Shown here one piece after another: positions 38,574 through 48,898 of a stretch of 64,000 bases of DNA (positions are counted from its first letter, which is position 1; each line of letters opens with the position of its first letter). The stretch comes from an uncultured Bacteroidales bacterium. Its GTDB lineage: Bacteria > Bacteroidota > Bacteroidia > Bacteroidales > Paludibacteraceae. The notes beneath the pieces are model-generated. The model saw nothing but the letters and a program-made list of their open reading frames with translations. It was not told the DNA's origin and ran no database searches. The stretch spans positions 15,349 through 79,348 of the forward strand of contig CALCUH010000072.1 in NCBI GenBank assembly GCA_937907165.1. The letters are read 5' to 3'. Both the position numbers and the translations under genes were made by a program.

Positions 38574-40573
38574 GTGATCCCTCCAATTTTAAGCATCGCG
38601 CTTATCTGTTCGGATTTATCATATCCGATTTCATACGTTTGTGACGATAGATCATTAAACGGTATATTGCGCTGTTGCAACGGCGCTATGAGATTAGTGC
38701 CGTGAACTGAAGACAAAATACGAACAGGTTCAAGAATATCTGGACAGTCTCCCATATCATTACCAAGAAGAGCCAGGTCTAATGCACTTACATTGACCGT
38801 TGCTTCCTTCATTTGATCCACATACAAGTAATGCGCAGCCATACGTTCGAGTTCTGATGGCGACACAACATCAGTGCTGGTCAAAATCTTTTCGATTCGC
38901 CCATATCTCTGGATCAATGCATCATCTTGAACAAAATATCCGGATTTTGTAAAGGTCTTCGTCTTGCTATAATCAAGTGGGTCATAATGATACACGTACT
39001 CGCCATCAGATACTGCCTCGGGAACAATGTGTATATTGTTAGAATCAAGGTATGATTTTGCTTGTGCCTTGTAAAATGTGTCAGATGCAAACACAGGAGC
39101 TGACGAATCATTAATCTTATCATACGTATGGGTTACGCTGTTCAAACGATAATATGATTTATAATTTTCAGCCCAGTCGTACGGTTCAAATCGCAGAAGA
39201 GAAACAGTCGAATCAAGTACTCCATCGGCGATGCCCAATAACGTGATTGGTTCAGTTACGTTATCTGGTATTACTCTTGTTCGATGGATGGCCATATTAA
39301 GTTGTTCCTCAGAATATGGGAGATCAATTCCAGTGGCTTTAAAAGCACACACATTAAGATACAGAGGATATCCTCTTTGTGATTCAGGAACGGTAACCTT
39401 TGCAAATTCTATTGCTGATGGTGGTATTGTCGGATCAGTATTATCATCTGCTTTTTTTGACGAAAGAACCCATGCCGGGTTCGTTCCTAGCCGATTTTCT
39501 GTTATGACCCACATCGTAGTTCCGGCATACGCTTCCAATGAGGATACGTAATACACTTCTCCAGGTTGTACCTGAAGTGATTTATATTGGTCATCATGAT
39601 CCGGAAGATCCTCGCTATGGGAATCCCAAACCCCAGTAGCTGAATATGAAGCTTCTTCGACATAGTCAAGCTGTTCATTTTCAGTGTTGATATGGATTCG
39701 AAAACCGTTTCCCCAAGCAAGTCCATCGGTATAGTCCTTGTCAGGCCCATATATGATTTCTCCAGTTTGCGGATCGATTACACATAGAGGAATTGACGCC
39801 CCAATGGCTGTATTTCCACTACTATAAATCGTTTTTCCTATCGGGAATATCGCATTTGCCATACCGGTTCCGTCAAGTTTCTTGGTGAAGTCCAGAAGAT
39901 TCACTCCGAATTCTACCTTCGTGATGTCATTTTCCGAAACACTTGTGTCGTATGTTGTGAACCAATCCAGATAAGCTATATCGTCATCATACCGTATTCT
40001 CATATGTCCGCCATACTGCTCGCGAAGGCGTTCAATCGATTCGATAGATGACTCGTAGCCAAGTACGAATGGGTTATCAACAAATGCAGAATCCGGAACA
40101 TCAATCATCCCGCACTGTATTTGGAAATCAGCAGAGCGATATTCGTTATGTTTGTCTAATATATACGTTACTATGGTTTTTGCGATATTGGTACTGGTAG
40201 CAGAGATGTCGAATACGTGAGGAATTTGCAAGCTGTCGTTCAGAAATGAATATGCTCCTTCGGCATATACACTAAGTCGATTCTTGAAATCAGTCTCGAC
40301 CGAGAGAAAACGACCAGTCCAAATAGTTTTTTTTACAGGATTAGCATATTCTATTTTGATTTTGGTAAACATTTTTTCGATCTTGTAATCTGTTTCGTTA
40401 CGTCTACCCCACGCCACGTTTGTTTGTGGAACGGTGGCTTCGAAAGACCCGGCAGCATCGCTTTCGAGATGTAATGTCGGGTCAATCAAAGCTAACTCTT
40501 CAACCGGAGAAGAAGTATCATATATGCACAGTCTGTCATTACCGTTTATAATAGTGATAATGTATCTCATCAC
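38570..40573 (-). CDS. Tail-tip protein (prophage endopeptidase tail type), 667 aa
   Basis: N-terminal half matches the phage minor structural / tail-endopeptidase family: an early region of the type HLESDAAGSFEATVPQTN, then IYDTSSPVEEL-type strands and DFQIQCGMIDVP. It belongs to the tail-spike or baseplate hub that joins distal tail and fibres. Peptidase activity is not evident; the family name is historical. Confidence 0.75.
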   Translation of the reverse strand: MMRYIITIINGNDRLCIYDTSSPVEELALIDPTLHLESDAAGSFEATVPQTNVAWGRRNETDYKIEKMFTKIKIEYANPVKKTIWTGRFLSVETDFKNRLSVYAEGAYSFLNDSLQIPHVFDISATSTNIAKTIVTYILDKHNEYRSADFQIQCGMIDVPDSAFVDNPFVLGYESSIESIERLREQYGGHMRIRYDDDIAYLDWFTTYDTSVSENDITKVEFGVNLLDFTKKLDGTGMANAIFPIGKTIYSSGNTAIGASIPLCVIDPQTGEIIYGPDKDYTDGLAWGNGFRIHINTENEQLDYVEEASYSATGVWDSHSEDLPDHDDQYKSLQVQPGEVYYVSSLEAYAGTTMWVITENRLGTNPAWVLSSKKADDNTDPTIPPSAIEFAKVTVPESQRGYPLYLNVCAFKATGIDLPYSEEQLNMAIHRTRVIPDNVTEPITLLGIADGVLDSTVSLLRFEPYDWAENYKSYYRLNSVTHTYDKINDSSAPVFASDTFYKAQAKSYLDSNNIHIVPEAVSDGEYVYHYDPLDYSKTKTFTKSGYFVQDDALIQRYGRIEKILTSTDVVSPSELERMAAHYLYVDQMKEATVNVSALDLALLGNDMGDCPDILEPVRILSSVHGTNLIAPLQQRNIPFNDLSSQTYEIGYDKSEQISAMLKIGGIT

Positions 40574-41493
40574 AGCCTCCCAGGTCTGAAATCAAGATAG
40601 AATGTCGCGGGAAGAAGATTTCCTCCTGCGTCTTTAAATTTATTTTCGAACTGATACGAGATACTATATCCGGGAACTGGTCGTCCTACCGTGAACTGCG
40701 GATTGTAATGTTCGATAATGCTTATTCCTGATGATATGTCCTGTTTGTCATTTGACGAAAAGTACTCGAAATATTGTGTATTATCGCCGTTAAGTTTGTA
40801 AGAGAAAGACGGCAACTGATCTCCTATTGCGGTCCAATCAACTTCTCCGAGCACTATGGCTTTAATTGTCGGAACCACGGGCATTATTCCAGTAAGAGGT
40901 GACGGTAATTCAACCAGCTCAGAAGTGGAACCACCATCTAGAGTCTTTATAAACATATTTTTGTCAGGGATTATGCCATTTACAAAGTCAAATGGATTCC
41001 AGAGCCAATCATCAAATGCAGTTGTGAATAGCATTCGTTTGAAGGGGGCAAAATCATAATCTATGACAATAGACGATGTTACTCGTTCCGAACGGAACTG
41101 GTTAACTGACAAACGTCCCTCATAAAACCAAGACGGTACATCTTTAAGAATGAGCCGTTTCTTAAACCCATGAATATCGTTCATTATTGTATCATAGGCG
41201 ATATCCCAAGACCATCCTGTTTCAGATGTATCGACATAGAACTCTAGACTTCCGGCACGGTTATCATACAACGGATATCCAAGTAATGCATCAGTTAGGT
41301 CTACGGAACCATTAGTTCCTGGAATTTGTACAAGGTCAGTTTGAACTTTTGGAGGTGAGATGATTGGCACCTCTTTCGGAATAAGATGCCAATCTCTCCA
41401 TGTATCGATATAATTGTTCTCGTCGAACTGATCGCTTATGGGGTCACCGACAAGTATGGAATGCTCACCACTGTAAGTAACTTGCATTATCAA
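40570..41493 (-). CDS. Distal tail protein (Dit-like), 307 aa
   Basis: The N-terminal domain (HSILVGDPISDQFDENNYID, PKVQTDLVQIPGTNGSVDLT, LEFYVDTSE) is the siphovirus-type distal tail component. It forms the ring linking the tape-measure tip to the tail tip. Overlaps both neighbours by 4 bases, as expected for a tail operon. Confidence 0.8.
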   Translation of the reverse strand: MIMQVTYSGEHSILVGDPISDQFDENNYIDTWRDWHLIPKEVPIISPPKVQTDLVQIPGTNGSVDLTDALLGYPLYDNRAGSLEFYVDTSETGWSWDIAYDTIMNDIHGFKKRLILKDVPSWFYEGRLSVNQFRSERVTSSIVIDYDFAPFKRMLFTTAFDDWLWNPFDFVNGIIPDKNMFIKTLDGGSTSELVELPSPLTGIMPVVPTIKAIVLGEVDWTAIGDQLPSFSYKLNGDNTQYFEYFSSNDKQDISSGISIIEHYNPQFTVGRPVPGYSISYQFENKFKDAGGNLLPATFYLDFRPGRL

Positions 41494-44400
41494 TTCCCCC
41501 TTTGTTTAAATGCGGATCGTCTTCCGAGTGCACTGTCCATAGGTGATGCCATAACGCCCACCAGAGTTCCAGTATCCATGACTATCTGCATCTCAGATAT
41601 CGCATCCTGCATGTAAGACATGTCCTCTCTCAACGCCCGAATCTCGTTTACAACATCAGCATTGGTACTATCCAACGAGCCGATATCAGCAGCAAGTTTT
41701 CCTGACAATCCAGAAACTGTAACAGTTTGACGGGAAAGCATAGAGTCGATAGACGATGCTCCATCATACAGAGCAGAGCCATCGAATACCGGTCGTACGC
41801 TCGGATCATATACGAGTTCGCCGCTTGAGATTTTGGAAAGGTACTCGAACGGGTTGCCGAAAGCAATAAGGATAGAATCAGACAGAGATCCCATGGTGGC
41901 AGTCACCCCATTTGTGCTCTGTGTTATACCGTTTATGAGGCCTTGAACGATGTATTCTCCATTTTGATAAAAGACTTTAGACGGTGACTTGATTTCTTCT
42001 TCAGTCTCGAAACTATGCTGTCCTGCTTTGGCAAGTCTAACCATAGCGGCAGAATAACCGTGAGTACCGTCTTCTAATGCCTGTATTGCACCCTCTACGA
42101 TATACGTAGTGGCATTATACATTCCCGTCTTAGAACCTCGAATCTGGGCTTGAGCTGGGTCGTTAAAGTTTTCCTGAATCGTCTTTTTCGTTTCTTCTTT
42201 ATTATCAACGATTGCTTCTTGTGCTCCGCCGATTGCTTCGTCAGATGCATCGTACATTTCGTTTCTTCCGCCAGCTATTGTCTCTCCAACTGCTGTTGTA
42301 TACGTTGTTCCGGTACTGATTACAGCATCTTCACTGAGTACTCCTAATCCGAGTTCATCAGCAACATCATACGAAGAACCGCCACCGCCGTGTTTGAATA
42401 CGCTAAGAGCGCCATCTTTATAAGCAGTGGCATCATCCTCACCGGACTTAGTTGCTGCTTGAGATTGTTTTGATCTAAGAATGGCGTCATACGCATAACC
42501 AGGAAGGCCCTCATATTCCTCTTTTAAAGAGTCGAGTTCAGATTTCTGTTTGTTGGAATTTTCGTTTATATCAGCAGTCAATGATTCAAAGAGGTCTTTC
42601 GATTTTGTAGTTCCTTCTTCTGTAGCATCGCTCATTTCACGAATGGATTCTACATAATCTCGTTTTGAGGCATCAGCCTCCTCTGCCAGTTTACGTTGAT
42701 TCTGAGCCATTGCCATCATTTCATCGGACATGCTGCCAACCTCTTCGCGAACTCTATTTGCTGCTTTGTCAGAAACGGCGCCAACGATCATGGCTATAAG
42801 TTCTCCGACAATATTAAGTAATACGTCGGCCAATGCGATGACAACACCCCACAAAGCTGCTGCTATTCGAGCACTGTTCGCCATGATAGCATCTGCCAAT
42901 CCGTTGATCAAGTTAATCACAAAGTCAAGAAGTCCCATGGCGACATCACCAGCGATGGAACCAAGGAACGCGAGAAGTTTAATGATGAGTTGACCAACAG
43001 TATTCAAAACTTGCGGCGATGCTTTCAGTATTGCAGCGCACAATGTCGTTATCATGGCGACTAAAGTCGCTTTTCCTTTGGTTGAGAGATTGGATATCCA
43101 GTTATGAAGCGAACTCTGTCCATTCTTCAACGTAGTGCCAATTCTACTAGCTACTGCTGAAATGGTGTTTGCTATTGCCTCAATAACTGGGGATAGCTTC
43201 ATGATGGCAACGATGATACCGGCAATGATAACAAGCGCAACCACGCCGACCGCGATAGCAGTTGCTTTATGGTTTTCAAGCACGGTAAAGAATGCCGATA
43301 AACTGGTAGCTAAGACTCCGATAGCAGGTGCGAGTAAATTTATACCGGTACATACCAGTAAAATACCAGCGCCGACCAGAGCAGCGCCGATACCAGCATA
43401 AAGGAACGCTTCTCCGATGGCCTTAAAAGCTTGTGCTGCCCCTGGTATAAACGCAGTTGCGATTCCAAGGATAGCGATAACGCCTACAAAAACACCCATC
43501 GCAATAAGAGCTCCGGTCATATCCGGATTACTCATTACAGATGACATTTTCTCCATGGCGTATGATAATACCAATATAGATGCCGATATCATCAAGAATG
43601 CGGCACCTACAGAAAGTAAAGTATCTCCAGCAGTATCCGAGTTTCCAGTAATGGCAGTCAAGAAACCTATAACAACGCCTATCGCAATCATTAGACCGCC
43701 AAGTGCAACCGCTGAACCAACAAGATGTTCAACATTACCTATTTTAGCAATCGCAGCGGCAATTACCCCGATGGCTACGGACAAAGATAGAACACTCGCG
43801 ACTACCAGGCCGATAGAATTTTTATTCTTACTTAAGGAGGCGCTAGCAATGGTTACGGCAATACCCAATCCGACAAGAGCTACAAACATAGCACCAGCAG
43901 ATTCAAGCATCCTGTCTGAACCAAGTCTAGAAAGCAAAGCTATAGCCGCAGAAAGAACAAGAATCGCTGAAGCCGCCCCTACGAACATTACGGCCGATGC
44001 TAGCATTTGTGTAGGTTTCAATGCTGTTGTCATGTACATGAGTACGACCATACCACCAAGTATCGCTGTCAAAACTAACAAAGCAGAATCTACATTATCA
44101 CCGCCTATAGCAGTTATCATGCTCAACGCCGCTGCTATAAGCAATGTTGCGGTTCCCATAGATATCATGGTCGCAGACATTGCCAACAACACGATTGAAA
44201 CTTTTGCAAAGCTTTCAACACCGTCTGCCATATTTGCAAGGAATAGTGTTGCGCCAAATAATGCAGCTATTCCTAGCACAACAAGAAGATATGTATTTGA
44301 ATCTACTTTACTAGCAGTAAGCATGGACGCAGCAGATGCTATCATTACACTTGCACTTGCTATTGATAATATTATTCCAGACATTGCCGCCCCGATAGCA

Positions 44401-47360
44401 CTTACTGCCGCAGCAGTTGCGAGAAGTTTAGAAGGTTTCGTGTCAGTTGCCATATTTGTAATGAGGGCCACACCTGCCATCATTATTCCTAACATTACGA
44501 TTACTATACCAAATGTGTCGGTATTCATAGTAGACATTATGGCAATACCGCCAGACATAGCTAAAACAGCAGCTCCGATAGAAATAAACAGAACTGACAT
44601 AGTGGCGAGTACCGCCGGAAGTTTTGTAAGGGTCTTCTGATCGATTTTCTGAAGTTCGCCTATTATGGCGTTCATCATTATCGTCAACACACCCATCATT
44701 CCGGCGAGGGCGAGAAATGTCTCACCGTTAGCAGCATTACTCTTCTCGATTATGGCAAGTGCGATGCTAAGCAACGCTATAGAACCGGAAAATGCGAGTA
44801 ATGCGATGGCTACAGAATATATGGTTTTGGATAACCCAAACGCAGAAGACAGGGCGCCCATGGCACCTTTTATCGTCTTCTCTGATTTAGAAATGGTTTT
44901 TGAAGTTTTAGCCATTGCGTTTATGATTATCGCAATAACAATCATCACACCGACCGCTTTATAAAGTTGGTCATCTGGAATCTGCGATAGTATCACAAGC
45001 GATAAAGCAACTATCGCCAATGAACCGGCAATAGATGTGATATCTAAAACGTTTCCTGCTGACTCAATGGCGCCGCCCATACTATCGAAAAATTCAGATA
45101 TAGATTTCGGGATTTTGCCGATGGACGATACAACCCCAGAAAGGCTTTTTATGGAATCCATAAAGTCGGTAATACCGATTATCGCTCCAGTAGCGATTCC
45201 TATTTTTGCGACCTCACCCCACTTTATTCCCATAATCCCATCAATAACACTATTTACAAAATCAGTGAATGTTTTTGGGGTTTCCTCGTTATCGTCGGTT
45301 ATTCCTTTCATGCTGTCGATGATTTCTTTGATACTAGACAAGAGTGGACTATCCTTAAGCGTTTTCGTATCTTTCCCTGTCAAAGCGTCATAAATCGTCG
45401 AGAAGAGATTTTTTATGGCTGTAAACAAGCTACTTTCTTGTACAGACGCGACGAATGTCTTGATTTTCTCAATTCCGGATGAAATATATGGAGAAATAAA
45501 ATTAAAGACACTCTTGATCTTGTTAAACACTGTCTTTACAATTGTAAATATCTTAGTAAAAACATTTTGAATTTTAGCCGCAGTTTTATCGCTAACGATG
45601 AGCTTAGAGCTTGCGTCTGCTATAAGTTTAGTTAAGCTTTTTGTTTTGGACGAAACTGAAGTAATATTGATGTCGAATACTGAAGCAAAAGCATTTATAA
45701 TCGGTTTTGCGATTTTTTCTATCGCGCGTCCAATATTTTTTGCCGTGGTCCACAAATCAGACAACGCTCCAGTAATATTATCCAAAACGGATTTAAGTTT
45801 CGCTTTTCTAACGTCTCGTGCTGCTTTACCCTGCGACTTTGCCACAGATTTCGATGCTTCCTCGACTTTTATAGACGCTTTCTCGAAATCCCAGCCTGCT
45901 GCTACGACCGAGTCGACGTATGCCTGAACATTCTTAGCGTGCTGCTCTCCTTCTTTGCCGTCGCCAAACGCTTTAGCAAGCGCGCTCATTCGTTGTTGGC
46001 CGTTACCGTAAGCACCATTATAGATGATGTCTTTTGCCGCCTGAGCTTCTTCGGCACTCACAAGAAGCGTCTTCGTAGCATCATTGATGCCTTCAGCTGC
46101 CTCTTCAGCAGAATCACTATAGACCTCTTTTATGAGATTGAAGAAGTCTGTGATCTTTACAGTTACAGAATCGACCTTTTCTACGATCTTGTCAAACCAG
46201 CCAATATCGACTGATTTAATCATAGCGGAGAATGCATCGATTCCAGATTGCCACATCTCGGAAAAATGGTCGCCAAACGTTACTGTACGACCATCCATTC
46301 CCTTGAGTATTTGATCGTAAGCAGTGGCACTAGCAGTTATCCCGTTATACTGTTTCTTAATTTCCTCGAGAGTTCGCGGAACTTTAACGGATTTAAGCTT
46401 ATTTTTGAACTCATCAATGCGTTCTGTAAGTGAAATAAAAAGAGTATTTGTTTTGTTGATGATTGGGGATGCAAAGATCTCACCGACTCTGGACAAAGCG
46501 GCTTTCATGTTACCAAGAGCGCCGGTAAATGTCTTGTTAGCCTCTTTCGCATGTTCGCCAAAAGCGTCATCCATGGCAAAAGCGAATGTCTGGAAGTCGA
46601 TTTTACCTCTGGAGACCATGTCGCGGACTTCTTCTTCCGTGGTACCCATGACTTCAGCGAGCTTTGCCGCAGCGTTCATACCTCTAGAAGAAAGCTGAAG
46701 CAACTGATCGCCCATCAAACGACCATTACCAGCAACCGTTGTGAAGATTCGTGCGATATCCTCATAAGAGGAGTTTGTCATCGCAGCAACACCAGAAATG
46801 GCTCGCAGTGATTTATGCATGGCCGTCAGGTCTTGACCATTAACAGTTTCGAGAGTTTTCTTGAAATCAACACCAGACGCTGCCAACTGAGAAGCTGCTG
46901 AAGCCGCGGCATCAAGACCATAAGCGGTGTCTTTAACGCCGTAGCTAACCGCTTTCTCGACTTCTTCCCATGCGAATCCAAGTCCTTCGATCTGGAATTG
47001 CGCATTGGCAATATTCATGGCTCTGGACCAACCACCAGACTTAATCTGACCGATGGTTGCGGCTTCGAGCTGTTTTACAGAGCCAGCAATGCCATTAGTT
47101 ATTTGATTAATGGCATTTATTCCGATGATACCTAGAGTCGAGAATCGTTTCTCAATATTAGATATGGCGCGCTCCATAGAAGCAAAGTCAACTCGGTCTA
47201 TTGATCGTTGTACATTGTCTCCGCCTTCAATAGCTCCTCTGAGTTTGAGTTTCTCATTGAGTTTATCGAGTGTAGACATGGATTTTGATACACCAGATTC
47301 AAATTTGGCGTTGTCAAATCCCATACGTACTATTTTATCGTCGTATTCTTTGTTGGTCAT
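41490..47360 (-). CDS. Tape measure protein, 1956 aa
   Basis: N-terminal tape-measure domain (residues about 60-330: FSTLGIIGINAINQITNGIA, then SRGMNAAAKLAEVMGTTEE, later KIDFQTFAFAMDDAFGEHAK). A long hydrophobic Ala/Ile/Met-rich centre (about 740-1500) with many potential spans, then helical and beta C-terminal parts. By the usual length rule this predicts a tail of roughly 290 nm. It sets tail length and helps DNA enter the cell. The hydrophobic central block is unusually long. Confidence 0.9.
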   Translation of the reverse strand: MTNKEYDDKIVRMGFDNAKFESGVSKSMSTLDKLNEKLKLRGAIEGGDNVQRSIDRVDFASMERAISNIEKRFSTLGIIGINAINQITNGIAGSVKQLEAATIGQIKSGGWSRAMNIANAQFQIEGLGFAWEEVEKAVSYGVKDTAYGLDAAASAASQLAASGVDFKKTLETVNGQDLTAMHKSLRAISGVAAMTNSSYEDIARIFTTVAGNGRLMGDQLLQLSSRGMNAAAKLAEVMGTTEEEVRDMVSRGKIDFQTFAFAMDDAFGEHAKEANKTFTGALGNMKAALSRVGEIFASPIINKTNTLFISLTERIDEFKNKLKSVKVPRTLEEIKKQYNGITASATAYDQILKGMDGRTVTFGDHFSEMWQSGIDAFSAMIKSVDIGWFDKIVEKVDSVTVKITDFFNLIKEVYSDSAEEAAEGINDATKTLLVSAEEAQAAKDIIYNGAYGNGQQRMSALAKAFGDGKEGEQHAKNVQAYVDSVVAAGWDFEKASIKVEEASKSVAKSQGKAARDVRKAKLKSVLDNITGALSDLWTTAKNIGRAIEKIAKPIINAFASVFDINITSVSSKTKSLTKLIADASSKLIVSDKTAAKIQNVFTKIFTIVKTVFNKIKSVFNFISPYISSGIEKIKTFVASVQESSLFTAIKNLFSTIYDALTGKDTKTLKDSPLLSSIKEIIDSMKGITDDNEETPKTFTDFVNSVIDGIMGIKWGEVAKIGIATGAIIGITDFMDSIKSLSGVVSSIGKIPKSISEFFDSMGGAIESAGNVLDITSIAGSLAIVALSLVILSQIPDDQLYKAVGVMIVIAIIINAMAKTSKTISKSEKTIKGAMGALSSAFGLSKTIYSVAIALLAFSGSIALLSIALAIIEKSNAANGETFLALAGMMGVLTIMMNAIIGELQKIDQKTLTKLPAVLATMSVLFISIGAAVLAMSGGIAIMSTMNTDTFGIVIVMLGIMMAGVALITNMATDTKPSKLLATAAAVSAIGAAMSGIILSIASASVMIASAASMLTASKVDSNTYLLVVLGIAALFGATLFLANMADGVESFAKVSIVLLAMSATMISMGTATLLIAAALSMITAIGGDNVDSALLVLTAILGGMVVLMYMTTALKPTQMLASAVMFVGAASAILVLSAAIALLSRLGSDRMLESAGAMFVALVGLGIAVTIASASLSKNKNSIGLVVASVLSLSVAIGVIAAAIAKIGNVEHLVGSAVALGGLMIAIGVVIGFLTAITGNSDTAGDTLLSVGAAFLMISASILVLSYAMEKMSSVMSNPDMTGALIAMGVFVGVIAILGIATAFIPGAAQAFKAIGEAFLYAGIGAALVGAGILLVCTGINLLAPAIGVLATSLSAFFTVLENHKATAIAVGVVALVIIAGIIVAIMKLSPVIEAIANTISAVASRIGTTLKNGQSSLHNWISNLSTKGKATLVAMITTLCAAILKASPQVLNTVGQLIIKLLAFLGSIAGDVAMGLLDFVINLINGLADAIMANSARIAAALWGVVIALADVLLNIVGELIAMIVGAVSDKAANRVREEVGSMSDEMMAMAQNQRKLAEEADASKRDYVESIREMSDATEEGTTKSKDLFESLTADINENSNKQKSELDSLKEEYEGLPGYAYDAILRSKQSQAATKSGEDDATAYKDGALSVFKHGGGGSSYDVADELGLGVLSEDAVISTGTTYTTAVGETIAGGRNEMYDASDEAIGGAQEAIVDNKEETKKTIQENFNDPAQAQIRGSKTGMYNATTYIVEGAIQALEDGTHGYSAAMVRLAKAGQHSFETEEEIKSPSKVFYQNGEYIVQGLINGITQSTNGVTATMGSLSDSILIAFGNPFEYLSKISSGELVYDPSVRPVFDGSALYDGASSIDSMLSRQTVTVSGLSGKLAADIGSLDSTNADVVNEIRALREDMSYMQDAISEMQIVMDTGTLVGVMASPMDSALGRRSAFKQRGN

Positions 47361-47746
47361 TTACCAGTCACTTCCTTCCAAATGGTATCCGCCATTTCTT
47401 TAAAAAGCTTTTCAATGATAGGAGTAACGAAATCGTTGCCTTCTACGAATCCTCCATTTCTGGTAGCGTGACCGTATCGAATAAGGATTACGATGGGTGT
47501 AGCACCAATCATAGAGCTGTTACAGAAGTTTATAGACACTTGACCGTTTTCTTCAACGATTTCATAGTACCAAGACGAAGCAGTCACTCCGGTCTTCTTC
47601 GGAGTCGCTGAGGCAAGAAGCTCAACTCCTTTTTCTCCGTATTTTTCAAGTTCTTTCTTCAGATTTCTTTTCTTCGTTCTCTTAAAAAATCCTTCAATAT
47701 TCTTGAAGTTACCGGATTGGGATATTGTTATCAAACTTCTTGCCAT
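47357..47746 (-). CDS. HK97 gp10-like protein, 129 aa
   Basis: KYGEKGVELLASATPKKTGV, then ASSWYYEIVEENG and VILIRYGHATRNGGFVEGND: the HK97 gp10-like pattern of head-tail or tail-completion proteins. Its place just before the tape measure, after the chaperones, is less usual. RBS GGAGTAAGCC. Confidence 0.75.
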   Translation of the reverse strand: MARSLITISQSGNFKNIEGFFKRTKKRNLKKELEKYGEKGVELLASATPKKTGVTASSWYYEIVEENGQVSINFCNSSMIGATPIVILIRYGHATRNGGFVEGNDFVTPIIEKLFKEMADTIWKEVTGK

Positions 47747-47756
47747 GGCTTACTCC

Positions 47757-48302
47757 TTATCGCTTGGCACGCTTTGCTCGTCTCGCCTGATTTATAGAGT
47801 GGTGTTCACGAGCAGACGCAGCCTTATTTCCGCCTTTATTCTTTGACGGTTTCTGATCGATATTCACTATCCGGATGAGTGTTAGCAATCGATTTAAATG
47901 CCATTTCTGATATTCTGGAGGTATTCGAAGTTCCACCATCCATGCATATATCAAATCTGCTGTGAGAAATCTCGAAGACGGTCTCACTGTCGGGTCGTCT
48001 TTGATAACTGCTGCTGACATCTTTCGGTCCATGTACGACCGTATCTGATTACATACATCCGTCGGTATGTTCTTATACACTTCAGGATCGACGTTCTGTG
48101 TTATTGTCATGCAACGAACATAATCATTAAACTCGTCGATAGTATGCTCTTTATTTAAGAACGGTTTTTCCCATTTTTGTTCCCATTTTGAAAGAGATAC
48201 TAAAGAATGCTCGATCGTAAATGTTGCACCTTTAGTGTAAGAGAACATTCCGGTTTTAGGATCGAATAGTTCAACAACAGGTATTGTCACTAAAAGTGGC
48301 AT
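47757..48302 (-). CDS. Tail assembly chaperone-like protein, 181 aa
   Basis: The N-terminal half (VELFDPKTGMFSYTKGATFT, WEQKWEKPFLNKEHTIDEFN) and basic C-terminus (HHSINQARRAKRAKR) match the second chaperone gene of several Firmicutes phages. Starts 3 bases after the preceding stop. Acts with the tape measure during tail assembly. Confidence 0.65.
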   Translation of the reverse strand: MPLLVTIPVVELFDPKTGMFSYTKGATFTIEHSLVSLSKWEQKWEKPFLNKEHTIDEFNDYVRCMTITQNVDPEVYKNIPTDVCNQIRSYMDRKMSAAVIKDDPTVRPSSRFLTADLIYAWMVELRIPPEYQKWHLNRLLTLIRIVNIDQKPSKNKGGNKAASAREHHSINQARRAKRAKR

Positions 48303-48304
48303 CG

Positions 48305-48745
48305 TCAGTGTTGTGCAATAGACGGAGGATATGCGTGACCTGTATCTCCGTTTTCAGATTCGGCTCGTTCCCGTACTTCTGCCGGGATAACACTATTGTA
48401 GAAATTAACAGCTTCTTCCGGATTATTCAGGAATTCCGTATAAAGTTGACTGAATGCATTTGTCTGAGCGAAAAGATTTGCAAGATGGCCACGAACAGGA
48501 TCGTCTTTTATAAAGTATTTTCCATCTGCCGACTTTTCGCCGTATGTCAAAAGGATGAGCTTCTTAAAGAGTGCCATTACTTCAGGAATGTTCTGACATT
48601 CGATAATTCTCTTACCGTACTCGCTAAGACCGCCATCCATAGAACTTTCCATTTCTAAAAGTTCAGATTCCATAAGATTGAAGTAGAACGTTTCTTCACG
48701 CTCTTTGCCCTCGAAATCTTTATATTTGATTTTCTTTGCGTACAT
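48305..48745 (-). CDS. Tail assembly chaperone, 146 aa
   Basis: KIKYKDFEGKEREETFYFNL then ELLEMESSMDGGLSEYGK and NAFSQLYTEFLNNPEEAVNF: typical of the first chaperone gene upstream of the tape measure. No clear slippery sequence joins it to 47757, so frameshifting is not evident. RBS AAAGGAGAAAAGGAAA. Confidence 0.75.
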   Translation of the reverse strand: MYAKKIKYKDFEGKEREETFYFNLMESELLEMESSMDGGLSEYGKRIIECQNIPEVMALFKKLILLTYGEKSADGKYFIKDDPVRGHLANLFAQTNAFSQLYTEFLNNPEEAVNFYNSVIPAEVRERAESENGDTGHAYPPSIAQH

Positions 48746-48898
48746 TTTCCTTTTCTCCTTTACAATCCATAACAGACGACGGTGCGCGCCTCACCGCCGT
48801 TTAGGGGCATGTATATGAAACGAACAGCCTGATACGGCCATCGTAAAACAAAGACACCACGGCGCGCGGACAGTGTCATCATAACCGGTATAATTAAA

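Noticed and set aside
43417..44640. Long plus-strand open frame opposite the tape measure
   Set aside because: Its Ile/Ala/Thr-rich product is the mirror of the hydrophobic tape-measure centre, with no ribosome binding site; it is a shadow.
47757..48745. Programmed -1 frameshift between tail chaperone genes
   Set aside because: The genes are separated by a normal stop and start, and I see no clear slippery heptamer near 48305.
48760..48892. Small frame after the major tail protein (ending RTVVCYGL)
   Set aside because: No ribosome binding site and GC-rich hairpin composition; probably leader sequence of the chaperone gene. A frame-extension of the tail protein was considered, but no slippery site is seen.
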